Of a DNA stretch of 64,000 nucleotides, positions 11,951-22,575 are shown piece after piece. The stretch's first letter is position 1. The number at the start of each line of letters is the position of its first letter. Origin of the DNA: Trametes villosa (taxonomy: Eukaryota > Basidiomycota > Agaricomycetes > Polyporales > Polyporaceae); assembly GCA_002964805.2 (NCBI GenBank), contig PUDQ02000014.1, forward strand, positions 372,001-436,000. Direction: 5' to 3'. The notes under the pieces were generated by a model. That model ran no database searches. It was not told the DNA's origin and saw only the letters and a program-made list of their open reading frames with translations. Position numbers and translations under genes: made by a program.

Positions 11951-13059
11951 CCGAAGCGCGCGACCCCCGCAAAATGCTCAGGGACCCCTGGCAGTGCGGC
12001 TGGTGTACCCGGAGTCGAGTTTTTGGGGAGTCGTAGCAGCTGAAAATCTCCATTCTGCACCTCTGTATGTCCTGCCACCACTGTGCAGTGATTGTCGCTG
12101 GTTTGAAAGCAGTACATCTACGCTTAAAACCCTCTTTTAGTGGGCTCACATCGCTCGCGATGGACAGGAGGTATGTACAATCGTGGTCGCTTCTACGTTG
12201 CAAATCCAGTGACTGATCAGTGTGCGTAGGCAATATTCGTAGAACGGGTAACAGTACGATGCCCATCCTGCAGGACGAACTTCCGTCGTTACTTCGAGTT
12301 ACAGGGGCTTGACGAACGTAACGAAGGGCCTTCGACATCCGATATATGAGATCGCACGCCCTGAGAAGGTAAAGCCGCATTCGCGCTTCGAACATACACT
12401 GTGCAGTCGGTGTCTCGCGGGATCAGGCATTCAGTGGACGACTGCATGGTGTCGTTTGGTGTTGGAAGTGCAACTTTTGGGCCGTTTGCGGGGGGGTATT
12501 ATCGCTTGGCACTGTACATGCGGTAATACCTCGCCTAGCACAATGGTTAGTGCCATAATATGAACAGGTTTGGAGTATGAGAACGCTACGTGCAGCCAAT
12601 GATACTTTGAGTGGCACCCCTCCAATGCATAGTATGGGTTAATGCGGTGCGACAAACCGTCAAGGTGCGTCTCCAGTCGGCCCAAGGAGGCTTGAGTATC
12701 TCTAATCGGGGATTGTCCCAGCGAGACAACCGGTGGCCGCTCGTCGTTATTGACACGACGTGACTGGGCGTGCATGCCAAAGCCCATCATGGATTTGGCA
12801 CCGTCCTCCTATATAATGCGACATACGACGATGCTCGGAGTGCCTGTAGTACATCCGCCGTCATTTCTTTTCTTAGCTTGTGTCCTACCTGTCTCGGCCG
12901 AGGACGCCCACCAAAGAACCCTCCCACAGGCAAGTAGTGAGTAGGTAGACACCTTCCAGGGGTTGGCCTGACATCGTACGAGCGATATAGGACTTCGTCA
13001 ACGGTGAGCACCTCTCTGTTTTGGTTTGTTAGGAGCGGCTCATGACGGAAGGCATTTCA

Positions 13060-13200
13060 GACAATGGCCTTTGTTATCAAGGAATGTCGCGGTCACGCGC
13101 ACCGCGCGCCGAGTGCGTCTATGTTCAAAACGCGGTCGCGCGTCGTGAATTTGGCATTGTTTGCCCTTAGGAGGTGTGGTCGGTCCTCTCTTCCCGTCTG
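13060..13200 (+). promoter_or_regulatory. Conserved upstream element, copy 1
   Basis: GC-rich block containing ggtcacgcgcaccgcg, ccgagtgcgtctatgttca, acgcggtcgcgcg, gaatttggcattg and aggaggtgtggtc. It lies about 100-240 bp before the ATG of zinc-finger gene 1. Near-identical blocks precede genes 2 and 3 and a diverged one precedes gene 4, so it is conserved among the paralogues despite being non-coding. It could be a promoter module or part of the 5' UTR, since a TATA-like sequence (tatataatg) also sits further upstream near 12812. Confidence 0.6.
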
Positions 13201-13297
13201 GCCGCGCTCACACTTTCTCCGAACTCTGCCCCCGCTCCCTCTCTCCCGTGCATAATTCCCCGATATTATAGCCATCCCTCTGTAACTGCACCCCCAC

Positions 13298-14495
13298 ATG
13301 ATGGACACTCGCTCGTTCAGCCCATTTTTGGACGACGGCGCCCTGTCTCCCTTGTCACCTCCCTCCCAGCTCCCCACCGAGCCGAGCCTTTCCGACGCAG
13401 AACTACTTCCTTCCTCCGCGTTTAATCATGCCCCGGGCCTTGTTCATAGTACGCTCGAGGAGATGTTCCATATGGTAATGAGTGTATCCCGTATGTTGCT
13501 CTTCTATGTGGCTAACCGCGTCGGACAGCCGTCCCAATTCTACCTTGACGAAAGCACGGCTCGCACTGGACCTTTATCCCCCAACTACTCCTACCACTGC
13601 CTTCCTCCGACCGATATCACGGAATCATCGTCGCCCACGGCTTGCACACCATTCCTCTCAAGCTTCCCTGACGCGGCATCTCCTTCCCCTTCCGCGTCGC
13701 CCGCCGACCCTCTCGCGCCATACACTCCCGAAGCGCTATCTGCCATAATAGCGCCCAACCCCTTTGCCTTCCAATTTGGATCCGAGCCAGAGCTCGATGA
13801 CGACGAGCTCGACGCATATGTGGATTTTGGGACAAGCAAGGTATATTTCATCGAATGTCGGCTTATTTCTCCTTCTTGACCTGCCATTCCTGCCCTAGAT
13901 TTCGGCACAAGCCTCCGCCAGCGCCGCCCCCGACTCTCCCAAGATTCCCGCAGCACCTGGACACGCTGAGACCGAGCAATTTAACTCGCCCACCATCCCT
14001 GCCGCCGCGGAGGGACAGATCCCCAAGAATAAGGGCCTATCTGTCCCCAAGCGAGGCAAGAAGCGTGCTCGTCGACAGGCGCGGGAGGAAGAGAAGGAGA
14101 ACAGTGAGCCGGAGGAACCCATCACCGGGCCGTCGACTGCGACCGCCTCCCAACCACCACGAAAGCGGGCGAGGACGGAAGAGGTGCTACAAGACGTCCT
14201 CTTCCCGACCGATGGGCCGGAGAAGTGCGGGCTCAGGCTGAACGAAGGCGACTGCCCGCACAAGCTAGCTCGGTCGGGCGCGGATGGCGAACACCTGAAT
14301 CAGCACGTCGGCTACGATGGCTCTGGGGTGATCCGCTGTACTTGGCCTGGGTGCACAGCGAAGTACAAGAAGCCTGACGGGCTAACGCGGCACGTCAAGG
14401 ACAAGCACTGGGGGTGGAAGTTCGTCTGCAGGGGATGCGGCAGCGACTTCGGGAGGCACGACCTCCTCAAGAAGCACCAGAAGTCGTGCCCTTAG
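13298..14495 (+). CDS. C2H2 zinc-finger protein, array member 1
   Basis: Putative nuclear DNA- or protein-binding factor of unknown target. Exons 13298-13474, 13529-13840 and 13899-14495 give 361 aa with all introns in phase 0. Exon 1 is Ser/Pro-rich and ends in a LEEMFHM motif. Exon 2 ends with the acidic motif PELDDDELDAYVDF. Exon 3 begins with a linker, then a basic patch KRGKKRARRQ, KENSEPEE, and PPRKRAR (likely bipartite nuclear signal). The C-terminal 90 residues hold a Cys/His-rich segment (CGLRLNEGDC...HLNQH), a classic finger CTWPGCTAKYKKPDGLTRH...H, and a final finger CRGCGSDFGRHDLLKKH ending in Cys. Start is a tandem ATG ATG. The same order of motifs and the same exon breaks recur in the next three genes, so this is a local tandem family. 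Confidence 0.88.
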
Positions 14496-16068
14496 GTGCA
14501 TTGTACGCAGCTATGAAGTGACTCCTACTTTTTCTGAAATATCAAATGCATAACCTGACGAGCTCTTACAGATTGTCGCTGCTATTTCTGCTGTCTTATT
14601 GGCTCGCAATATCGTATCGGACTTGGTCGTTTTAGCTGTCTGTGTAGTACTCATGCTCTCTGCTCTTTGTGTTATCTGGACTACTGCTCTCGATAAATAG
14701 CTGGCGTAGAGTATCATTTTGTGCTTTCTGTGGATCGCGCCCAAGCTTGCGAAGGCGACGCACAATATTACAGCTTACGGCGTAGTGTTGATGCGACCAC
14801 AACTCTCGGCGGGAGGTCCGAAACGTCGAGAACACGGGTTGCGTAGGGAGGTGATGGCACGCGTGAAAATGGACGCGCGCGTCCGGGGCGAGTTCGGTGT
14901 GCATCGATGTACGGTACAGTGAGAGGAGTCAGGCTCTCGTTGAGCGGGCGATACCGCTCGAGGGAGCCCAACTTCCTATAACTGGAAGACCCCCGCTACT
15001 CACTTCGGGACCCCTGGCAGTGCAGCAGTACGCGTGGCAGGCCCGCAACTTGGGCAGCCCGACTCGTAGCAGCTGAAAAATCTCCACCCTGCATCTCCCA
15101 TGTCTTTCTAACACTGTGTGATGGCTTGTACTTGTGCAGAAGAAGCATATTTGCGCTTCAGCTCTCGCTTAGTGAGCTCACATTGCCCGCGGTGAGCAGA
15201 AAGTACTTATGTACATTTATAATCGCTTCTACGGCGCATATCCAGTTGCTGATTTGGGTGGGCGGTCTTCGTGGCAGGAGTAACAATGGATGCACACCTC
15301 GCGCAGGCTTTGCTCTGTTGAGTGAAAGGTGCTCGACGATTGTAATGAAAGTCCCCCGGCATCCGATATGTGGGATTATACGCCAGGTAAAGCTGCATTC
15401 ACGCTTCGAACATACACCATGCAGTCAGGGTTTCGCGGAATCAGGCATTCGTTCGACGACTGTGGCGCCGCTAACTGCTGGCCTTGCAACTCCTGGGCCG
15501 ATTGCAGGGGGAGTATTATCGCTTGGCGTTGGACATGTGGTAATACGTCTCCTAGCAGAGCGGTTACCGCCGTAATTCGAACAAATTGGACTACGAGAGC
15601 GCTACATCTTTCAGGCTATGCCTCGATTGGCACTCCCATGAAGCATGAAATAAATCACTGCCATGCGACAAACACTTTGGGAGCGGCTCCCGTCGAGGAG
15701 AGGAGGCCGCAGTATCTCCAACGAGGGATTGTCTCAACGTATAGCCCAGGGGCCACTCGCCGCTAGTTAAACCCCAAAGGCCATCAGGGAGCTGGCGCCG
15801 TCGCTCTATAAAATGCGACATGGCCCCGTGCTTGAAGTGCCCGTTCGAAGGTGGCACATCCTTGGTCATTTCGTTCCTGAGGTCGCGTCCGACCTGTCTC
15901 GACCGAGGACGCCCACCGAAGCAGCCAAACCGCAGGCAAACAGCAAGTAGGCCCATACCTTCTAGGGCGCGGACCGGGAGTGTACGTGCGTTACACGACC
16001 TCGTCAACGGTGAGCACCTCCGCTCTGTTTTGGTTTGTTGGGAGCGGCTCACAGTGGAAGGGGTTTAG

Positions 16069-16205
16069 ACAATGACCTTTGTTACAAAGGAATATCGCGG
16101 TCACGCGCACGGCGCGTCGAGTGCGGCGATGTTCAGAACGCGGTCGCGCGTCGCGAATTTGGCATTGTTTGCCAGTAGGAGGTGTGGTCAATCATCTCTT
16201 CCCGT
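16069..16205 (+). promoter_or_regulatory. Conserved upstream element, copy 2
   Basis: Matches copy 1 nearly base for base over cggtcacgcgcac, cgagtgcggcgatgttcag, aacgcggtcgcgcg, cgaatttggcattgtt and aggaggtgtggtc. It ends about 110 bp before the ATG of gene 2. A TATA-like ctctataaaatgcgacat lies further upstream near 15810. Confidence 0.6.
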
Positions 16206-16314
16206 CTGGCCTTGCTCACACGTTCTCCGTACTCTGCTCCCCGCTCCCTCCGATCCCTCCCTTGCACACCTCTCGCATATTCCAGCCAGCTCTTAGTTGT
16301 TCTCAACGCACGCG

Positions 16315-17492
16315 ATGGACGCCAACCCGTCAAATACTCTTTTCGGAGAGGACGCCCTAACCACATTCGCCCTTCCTACTCACTCTTCGCTCACCCGAAA
16401 GATCTCTACCTCGGACCTCCCCTCCTCGGCATTTGGACAAGGGGCGAGCGACGTTATTGGGTCACTTGAAGACATGTTCAATCTGGTAATGAGTGTAATC
16501 CATACGATATTTCATGGTGTGGCTAACCACTGGCACGCCCGTGCAGCCCTCTCAGTCCTACCTAGACGAACCGATATCTCTCACTGGACCGCTATCGCCA
16601 TGCCGCCCCTCCGGCTCCTTACCTCCTCCCGATACACACGAACCGTCTTCGCCGACTACGGACAGCACGCCGTTCCTCTCGAGCCCTCTTCGTGCAGCGT
16701 CGCCCGTGCCTGCCAGTCCCGGGCCTTGCACCCCCGCGGTGCCCGAAATTCCGCTCGCGGCCAATCCTACTGCCTATCCATTTGCTCTAGGCCCCGAGCT
16801 GGACGATGAAGAGCTAGACGAGTATCTAGATCATGAACCATACAGAGTAAGTCGCATCGTCTATGCCGAATTCGCTTTCTAACATCCAGCTGTTCGTGTA
16901 GACTCTCATCCATCCCAAGGTCCCTGCTCCAGATCCTCCCATGGTATACGTACCTCCCACGACCACCCAGAGCGAGCCCCACAACTCTCCCCTAGTTCTT
17001 CCCATCCCCTCGACCCCCTCGGTCAATACTGCCCCTTCTGCGCGAAAGCGCGATGGAAAGCGCAAGCGCCAACAAGTGCGAGATGAAGATAAGGAGAATA
17101 GCGAGCCAGAGGACTCGGAGCCCGTCGCTGGGTCATCGACTGTGCCCGTCATCCAACCACCGCGCAAACGGGCGAAGCATGAAGAAGTCCTACAAAATCT
17201 CGTAATCCCCACCGACGGGCCAGCGCACTGCGGGCTAGACCAAGGGACCTGTATGCACCAGCTGACACAGTCGGAAGCCGACGGTGACCACCTCAACCGG
17301 CACGTGGTCGTTAACAACTCCGGGGTGATCCTCTGCACCTGGCCGGGGTGCACGGCGACGTTCAAGAAGCCTGACGGGTTACCACGACACGTTAAAGACA
17401 AGCACTGGGGGTGGAGGTTCGTCTGCGAGCGGTGTGGCGACGACTTCGGGAGGCACGACCTCCTGAAGAAGCACCAGAAGAAGTGCCCTTAG
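16315..17492 (+). CDS. C2H2 zinc-finger protein, array member 2
   Basis: Closest relative of member 1. Exons 16315-16485, 16547-16846 and 16902-17492, all phase 0, give 353 aa. Conserved landmarks: GSLEDMFNL at the end of exon 1; QSYLDEP at the start and GPELDDEELDEYLDHE near the end of exon 2; then in exon 3 KRDGKRKRQQ, DEDKENSEPED and PPRKRAKHEE. The C-terminal fingers are CGLDQGTCMHQ..HLNRH, CTWPGCTATFKKPDGLPRH and CERCGDDFGRHDLLKKH ending in Cys. I chose the ATG at 16315 because it aligns with member 1 and follows the same Pro/Ser-rich start; upstream frame extension uses only a TTG. The finger region is far better conserved than the linkers, consistent with a selected function. Confidence 0.88.
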
Positions 17493-17744
17493 GCGCATAG
17501 TACACGGGTATGAAGTGAGCTCTTCTTCTGTATCCTGGAGTGCATAAACTAAAGAACTCCTACAGGTCGTCGCATCCATTTATGTTGTGTCACTGGCTCG
17601 CTAAAAATCGAACTTGCTTAGTAGTGTTAGTTGTCCGATTCGTACTACGGTAGCGTGCGCTCTGCTCTCTGTGCTATCCGGACTATTGCTCTGAATAAAC
17701 CATCCTTGTACTTCTTTCACTCCTGCGTATCTCCTGCTTGTGTA

Positions 17745-19150
17745 TTTTGCCGAAGGTGACGCACGTCAACTCACGGCGTAGTCTATACGTCCGCGATTGC
17801 GAGGTGTGCGGCTGTGCGTTGGGCTCTGGGCGCTAAATCCCTCGCCCTGTGGCGGATCTACGGACCCCTGACAGTCCCTGCATAGTTTTGGGCTTGAGAG
17901 AGGGCCGATCTAAACTTGGCGTGTCCAGCTGGTCTAGCACTCCTCGGGGGTTCACATTGCTCGTCGTTCATCGTCACTGTCAGGGCCAAGGCGGCGTTAC
18001 GCTGACTTGCCAGTGTTTGGATCGCGAACCTCCATGAGGATCGGCGCCCGCTCTCCCGAGCTGCCTGCTCTTTCAAGGTAAGAACAGGGATTTTCCTGCC
18101 GCAATGTACTGTTCGCGTCATGGGTACATGCGGACAAGGACGCCGGCACTGGCTTGAGCTGAAATAATGTACGCCAATCAAATCTTCACATCCACGCATC
18201 TGACCGCTTTTGCAGAGTTTATGGATGATCAAGGAGGATAGCGCAGCATGTACGCCACGACGGAGAATATCGTGCCTCCCAAAACGCGAGGGGATTATCA
18301 ACCAACCGCGATTGTATCATTCAAACCAGCTTTGATCAACAAAGCTGGATACGCCCTCGGCGAGCATCCCCTATATATGCTGTAAAAGGCGGTAAGTGTG
18401 CTCTTAGCCTTCGCGTTTTGCGGACCTGCTTCATGACGTGTGTTGTTACCGACGTATGGTCGTTCGAGACCTAATGATGAGGGGCGAGTAGTATCGCTTG
18501 CTATGCGCCGAGCGATACTATTGCGCTTCACATTCCTGAATTTCAAGTTGTGCGCGGACGCCAGCCTTAGACCCAAATCCGCCCGGACGTGATGTGAGTT
18601 CTTTGAGCTCTTAAAGGCGTTTCCGAGTCCACAGAACCAAGTGTGGCGACGCGCCTGCAGTTAAGTAGAATAGCAGATGCGCGTTCAATGAGACATCCGT
18701 CACTGTCTTCTGCGGTCGGGCCAACTGGGCATGACGCTGGTTCACCAGAGCAATTCTCATGCCGTACTTTGTGCCTTGAGCACGGCGTCGGTTGGGCGCA
18801 ACGGGGCTCTCCAGGTTCACTAGTTGCATCAAACATTCTATGTCGTCGTCGTCGAAAGCCGCATTCTCGTCGTAATGAGCTTGCTCACTCGCCGCTCTAT
18901 ATAAGCCCATGTCAGATGGTATTGAGAGGTCGCCAGTTGAGTACGCTACCCCGTGCACGTGTGCGTTCTGTGCTTTGCCTGTCCCAGTAGCACGGGCCTA
19001 CTACCATCCGACGACGTCTCGTCTCCCCAGGAACGAGAAGTTCGCAGATGCATAGTGGGAAGCCCATGAGTGACACCCGTAGCATGCGGGACTCCATCGA
19101 CGGTGCGTACCTTCGTTCTGTTGTCAGAGTGGCTCACGCGGAGACGAAAC
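17745..19150. other. Intergenic stretch upstream of zinc-finger gene 3
   Basis: Weak similarity to the non-coding half of repeat units A and B (for example a gacccctgacagtcc segment near 17860, and actcgccgctctatataagcc near 18890), so it is probably a more diverged third unit. No coding exon is supported. The TATA-like ctctatataa lies about 500 bp before the gene 3 start. Confidence 0.35.
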
Positions 19151-19151
19151 A

Positions 19152-19290
19152 GACAATGGCCTTTGTTACAGCAGGATGTCGCGGTCACGCGCACGACGCG
19201 CCGAGTGTGTCGATGTTCAGAAACGCGGTCGCGCGCCCCAAATTTGGCGTCGTTGCGCGCAGGAGGTGTGGTCAAGCCTCTCTTCCCGCC
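19152..19290 (+). promoter_or_regulatory. Conserved upstream element, copy 3
   Basis: Same module as copies 1 and 2: caatggcctttgttaca, gtcgcggtcacgcgcac, gccgagtgtgtcgatgttca, aacgcggtcgcgcg, aaatttggcgtcg and aggaggtgtggtc. It ends about 110 bp before the ATG of gene 3. In this copy the AT-containing part reads TTTGGCG, an E2F/MBF-like core. Confidence 0.6.
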
Positions 19291-19401
19291 TTCTTCCACT
19301 CTTCCTCTTTACTACTGCCCTTTGCGTCCCTCGATCCGCACGCCCGCTCCTCTCCACATCTTACTGCTCTTCTCTTCACACCTCCATTCAATATCCCTAC
19401 C

Positions 19402-20623
19402 ATGTCTATCCGCGCGTCCAGCCCCGCATTCTTTGCCGACGACGTCCAGCCCGCCCTCCCGCACTGCCCTTCCTCCCCAATCCAGAGAAGCTCCGCTGCC
19501 CATACACGGGCTGAGACTCGCGCTGCATCTGAAGGGGAAGACTCCCTCCAGGGAATATTCGGCTGGGAGCCCGAGGTGAGTTGAAGAGAAATGCATGCTC
19601 GGTCGTGGCTAATTGCACCTGTTCAGTCAACCCAGTCGATCCAGGACGATGTCAAGGAGCTTGAAGAATATTTCTCCCCGGAGCCTTCCAGGAACCCTCC
19701 GCTCGCGCGAGCGTCGACACCAGCCCCCATCCCCACCCCCACCCCGCAGAGCACCGTTCCGGAGCCCCCAGTCGCCATCCAGCCCGCTCACGAGCCTGAT
19801 CTGGACGACGCTGAGCTGGACGAATATATTCTCGATCCACGCGAGGTATGCCTCGAGACATGTTGTCCCTCAGTTTCACGCTTCTGACTTAGTATTATTA
19901 TAGATTGCCGCGAAAGAGGCCGCCGCGAGAGAAGTATCTCTATCTGTGTTGACGGACGCCAGGAGTAAAGCGAACGCTTCCATCGCCGCTGCATGTCCCT
20001 ACCCAGAGACTTCCGTCGGGGAATCGATCGCCCCGTTTCCGACGGGTGATGCATATGGCAGTGAGGATCACGTCCACGTAGCTGTTTGCATGGGCAAGAA
20101 GCGGGCGTACGAGGAAACACAGGACGAAGACCAAGAGAACGCGGACCCGACGGAGGGCGAAGAAGAGCCTGCGGCCGGCCCGTCCTCCGGGTTCGTCGAG
20201 CAACCGGCACACAAGCGTGCGAAGCGGGAAGAAGACTTGCAAGAGGAACTTCCCGATATTGCGGTCGCACAGGAGGACCCCGAGCTGACCCCGGTCGAGC
20301 CCACGGAAGAGGCAGGGGATGCGCCGAACACGCACCCGCTGGCGTGCGGGCTCAGCGTCACATGTCCGTATGTGTTCACACGTCGCTGGGAAGAGGACCG
20401 GGCGCACCTCAACTCGGAATCGCATGACGCCACGAACGCCGACGGCCGGTATCCATGTGCGTACAAGGTATGCACGAAGACCTTCCAGGACAAGTGCAGC
20501 CGAAACAGACACGTCTTCGGCGAACACTGGGGCGGGGAGTTCGAGTGCAGCTGGCCAGGGTGCGACAAGGTCTACAAGCGCGAGGACACCCTTGTTAGGC
20601 ACTATAGGCTGAAGCACCGGTAA
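19402..20623 (+). CDS. C2H2 zinc-finger protein, array member 3
   Basis: Exons 19402-19575, 19627-19845 and 19904-20623, again all phase 0, give 370 aa. The exon 1 end reads SLQGIFGWEPE in the place of LEEMF. Exon 2 has DDVKELEEYFSPEP at its start and EPDLDDAELDEYILDPRE at its end. Exon 3 has a longer acidic linker, with DQENADPTEGEEE replacing the KEN-containing segment, and a nuclear-signal-like HKRAKREED. Fingers: a Cys/His-rich CGLSVTCPYVF segment, YPCAYKVCTKTFQDKCSRNRH...H, and CSWPGCDKVYKREDTLVRH...H. The last two fit C-x4-C-x12-H-x4-H. It is more diverged than members 1 and 2 but shares architecture and upstream element. Confidence 0.87.
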
Positions 20624-20994
20624 CTAAGGCCGCTGTACGTTCTGCCTTTCGTTGCTTTGCCGAATGACGCTTGACTCAGAGCCCTTAGGACCTGTACGTC
20701 GGATGCATACTCTGCTATGCCGGCTGTCCTCACTCCCTCAAGCCAATCATCTCACCGCAACCACCACTATCCACGGCATACTAACAAGACCGCCTCCTGC
20801 CGGTGTCCGCATCCGCGTCGCACACCTTCCCCAGTACCAATGCGCTACCTCCAACCTGAGGATTGACCTAGACTGAGCCGCCGGAGATGTAGACGAGCAA
20901 CGCTTGGTCTGTACAGGACTCCATCCATGGTGCGCATTTCCGCTTTGCCTTGCACTGTTGCCAGTGTGGCTCATGCGCATACGCATACGAAAAC

Positions 20995-21125
20995 AGACCT
21001 GACCGTCGTTACAAATCGACCTCGCCGTCACGCGCACAACGCATAGTGTGTGGACGTCCAAAGCTACTGTCGCGCGTTGCGTATATTACGTCGTCCTCGA
21101 GGAGGAGAAGTCCGCGTCGTTGTCC
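20995..21125 (+). promoter_or_regulatory. Conserved upstream element, copy 4 (diverged)
   Basis: Retains tcgttacaaatcg, cgccgtcacgcgcac, gtgtggacgtcca, ctgtcgcgcgtt, gtatattacgtcgtc and gaggaggagaagtc in the order seen in copies 1-3, with more substitutions. It ends about 100 bp before the ATG of gene 4. Confidence 0.5.
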
Positions 21126-21223
21126 CATCTTCCTGCACTCACATTCCTGTGACTCTCCGTGGTGCTCTTGTCCGCGCTTCTCTATCCTCACAATCTACTG
21201 TTCATACACCATAGCTCCCCACA

Positions 21224-21928
21224 ATGCCCGCCCGTGCACCCAGCCCCCCGCGTTTCAGCGACGCCGAGCTCATTTCCGGCTTCCCGCCCTACCACCCGCC
21301 CTCGCCCATCTCCAACTACCGCGACCTCCCGTCGGGCCTCGCAGTAATCGAAGCGGCTCGCCCCAAAGAGGAGGACACGCTCGAGGAGATGTTCCACTGG
21401 GATGTGAGTTACACGACTATACGCGTCCTCCGCTCCGGCTAACCGCTCACGCTCAGCCGAACCCGAACCCGATTCTTGGATACACCGGGGAATCCCCTGT
21501 CCAGCGCGGCGCGCCTCTCCCTCCCACGGGCCCTCCCCCGCCCGCAGTACCGTCGACGAAGCGCGCGACGTATACTCGCGGAACGCATACGTTGGGGTCT
21601 TCGAACGCTCACCGATTCGTTCCGGACCCGGAGATCATTGATGTCGACATGGAGGACTACGTCTCACCGGTGAGCCAGGTACGTCGCGATGTGTGATCGG
21701 TACTTGCGGACGCTTAGTTTCCCGCCTCCTCAGGCACCCGCCAAAGCGGCACATGTATCTCCTGCGACGACTGCCCGGACTCAGCGGCATGGTCCTTCCG
21801 CGACTACGCCCTCTGTGGCGCGTCCTACGGCTGTACCCCCTTCCACCAAGTTGCAGAGCAGTCAGGGCCGCGGTGGAGTCGCTTCGGTACGGGGAAAGAA
21901 ACAGGCGATTCAGACTCGCCGCGCTTAA
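21224..21928 (+). CDS. Zinc-finger-less paralogue, array member 4
   Basis: Exons 21224-21403, 21457-21678 and 21734-21928, all phase 0, give 198 aa. It keeps the array's start (Pro/Ser-rich, FSDAEL), the exon 1 ending DTLEEMFHWD, and an acidic exon 2 end PDPEIIDVDMEDYVSP corresponding to the ELDEY motif. Exon 3 is short, rich in Ala, Thr, Ser and Gln, and ends in GKKQAIQTRRA; no Cys/His finger is present. It is either a shortened protein that keeps only the N-terminal half or a degenerating copy. The frame is open and the splice sites are canonical, so I annotate it as coding. Confidence 0.7.
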
Positions 21929-21929
21929 G

Positions 21930-22575
21930 TAGATGTAGCTCGTCTGGAAAGACAGCCTGAGAATAAGTACTGCCCTTTCGGCGTATTATACTCGATAGAT
22001 ATTATGATTCTTCACGGCCTATGCATAATAAGATCAGTTCTCATACTCTAGGAATCCGCGAGGTCGACGAAGCAAGCATCAGTTATCAGGTTAACAAAGT
22101 TGTGTCGCCTGGCGGTTCGGTGCCAAGGAAAGGCCGGCCAGCATAGGCGCCTGAAGGGAAGTTTGTCCGTGTTTGGACAAGGTTGACACAGCGCAGAGCG
22201 ATCGCGCCCATGTTCTTCTCTTCGAACCGTCGGGCCCGCATCCTCCGACTTCTTGCTTGGCTCACGCGAGCGTTCTACAGAACGATGTACCGAACAGCAG
22301 CTTCTGTCAAGAAGAGTGCTTTCCATCGAATCAACTGCGGGCCTCTGCCTGACGTCTTCCGTATCCGCGAACTTCGAGAGCTGTCAAGCATCAGGGCTGT
22401 TATAAGGAGCATGCCGTCGCTGTTACCTCCGTGTTCTCGCTATCCCGCCTCTTCGTCAAAGTCAGCCTAAGCTGTCTCCTGGACACCTCATTCCTATCTC
22501 CCGGTGAGTCCTTGGATAGAGCCTGCTGTAACGCACATCCTCACAAGGTGTCGAGTTCAGTCTGAGTTGCTTGCG
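21930..22575. other. Intergenic upstream of the polyketide synthase
   Basis: No starter-unit acyltransferase (SAT) domain or other coding exon is recognisable here, although many non-reducing synthases would carry SAT in this position. Contains the 3' flank of zinc-finger member 4 and the presumed PKS promoter. Confidence 0.4.

Larger units (their letters stand above)
11960..14740 (+). repeat. Direct-repeat unit A (carries zinc-finger gene 1)
   Basis: This block and the one at about 15010-17740 share sequence well beyond the genes. Shared markers in the same order are gggacccctggcagtg, gtagcagctgaaaa, a TATA-like element followed by atgcgaca, the ctctgttttggtttgtt segment, the conserved upstream element, the gene, and a 3' flank around gctctgtgtta-like sequence. 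Boundaries are approximate and set by eye. Confidence 0.7.
15010..17740 (+). repeat. Direct-repeat unit B (carries zinc-finger gene 2)
   Basis: Second copy of the block at about 11960-14740, in the same orientation. Upstream non-coding sequence, conserved element, gene and 3' flank are all retained with moderate divergence and many small indels. A frame read on the minus strand in unit A across its non-coding half is not preserved in unit B, which argues that this half is non-coding. Confidence 0.7.

Noticed and set aside
11848..12395. Overlapping minus-strand frames in the non-coding half of direct-repeat unit A
   Set aside because: The homologous part of unit B has indels that destroy the frames, so the stretch is not conserved as coding.
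22048..22470. Candidate SAT-encoding exons upstream of the PKS
   Set aside because: No SAT active-site or other acyltransferase motif in any frame, and the frames do not splice into the KS exon.
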